Source: Bathynomus jamesi (lineage: Eukaryota > Arthropoda > Malacostraca > Isopoda > Cirolanidae). Taken from it: DNA of 64,000 nucleotides. This document shows positions 63,671 through 64,000 of this stretch, piece after piece. Each line of letters starts with the position of its first letter. Within the stretch, counting starts at the first letter, position 1. The DNA lies in NCBI GenBank assembly GCA_023014485.1, contig JAJOZX010006145.1, positions 124,001 to 188,000 of the forward strand, read 5' to 3'. The position numbers and the translations under genes were made by a program. The notes under the pieces were generated by a model. It searched no databases. It saw only the letters and a list, made by a program, of their open reading frames with translations, and was not told the DNA's origin.

Positions 63671-64000
63671 GTACTAACACACTCAACTTCATTGGGTTCC
63701 ATTTGCGATTTTTAGCGCGACTGAGCTGAACTACGAATTTCAAATTTCAGTAGTTAAAACGAGTCTTCAGTTCTGGTTTTAACATAACCTAAACTACAGT
63801 GAATATTTTAATGGCTTTCATGTATACAGTTTCAGAAAAAAATTCGCCTAGAAACAAAATTTCTTAAAACCCTAAATATTGTAATTGGTAATATTTTGAT
63901 AATAAAAACCTACTCTAATAGACATAATTTATTTCCACAACAGTTTCGATGCCCACTGGCATCCTCTTCGGGTGGATACAGAAAAAAGTTTTTCTGTATC
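63671..64000. other. Start of intron after exon 5
   Basis: AT-rich sequence after the GTACTA donor. TTTCTGTATCCACCCGAAGA-type sequence near the window end (reverse complement of 63961-63990) may be the edge of a repeat cut by the window. No exon recognised. Confidence 0.4.

Overview
This 64-kb window is metazoan nuclear DNA made almost entirely of nested mobile elements. The only non-repeat gene I can support is an intron-containing gene at the right end, a DXO/Rai1-type decapping-nuclease relative. Spliced exons, mariner/Tc1, hAT, Penelope, BEL/Pao, CR1 and Polinton elements, and many GA, CA and TA microsatellites point to an invertebrate. A crustacean, possibly a decapod, fits best, but that is inference from repeat style and not shown directly. 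I saw no rRNA, tRNA, operon-type bacterial gene or CRISPR array.

Layout, left to right. (1) 1-1076: 3' end of a CR1-type non-LTR element on the plus strand. (2) 1093-2658: a decayed fragment of an uncharacterised transposase-like family, then a 60-bp minisatellite. (3) 2843-9804: a composite hAT element with near-matching 8-bp target duplications. Nested in it is a second DNA transposon (3214-6924) with its own inverted repeats, a 5-bp duplication and an intact 805-aa DDE-like transposase that I cannot assign to a named superfamily. (4) 10055-25826: five head-to-tail CR1 copies on the minus strand, each joined to the next through a (GA/TC)n tract. One is split by a BEL/Pao LTR retrotransposon (17384-22355) whose gag region has been replaced by a tandem array. 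(5) 26.2-29 kb: retroelement and transposon remnants, a Tigger deletion derivative and a hAT MITE. (6) 30245-53395: a Penelope-like element with two inverted arms, each carrying a hammerhead ribozyme. The right arm is split by a complete Polinton/Maverick (33162-52865; 730-bp inverted repeats, 6-bp duplication GATGTA). (7) 54739-63670: five exons of the DXO/Rai1-like gene, with introns filled by CR1, mariner, RTE-like and MITE insertions.

The Polinton carries the expected virus-like set: protein-primed DNA polymerase on the minus strand; packaging ATPase, integrase with chromodomain, minor and major capsid proteins, a basic core-type protein and an adenain-like protease on the plus strand. 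It also has several small orphan ORFs. Frameshifts break the polymerase, ATPase, integrase, both capsid genes and the protease, and a Tc1-like element sits in the minor capsid gene, so this copy is a fossil. Nesting gives a relative order: Penelope before Polinton before the Tc1 and hAT insertions inside it; CR1 before BEL; outer hAT before the inner transposon.
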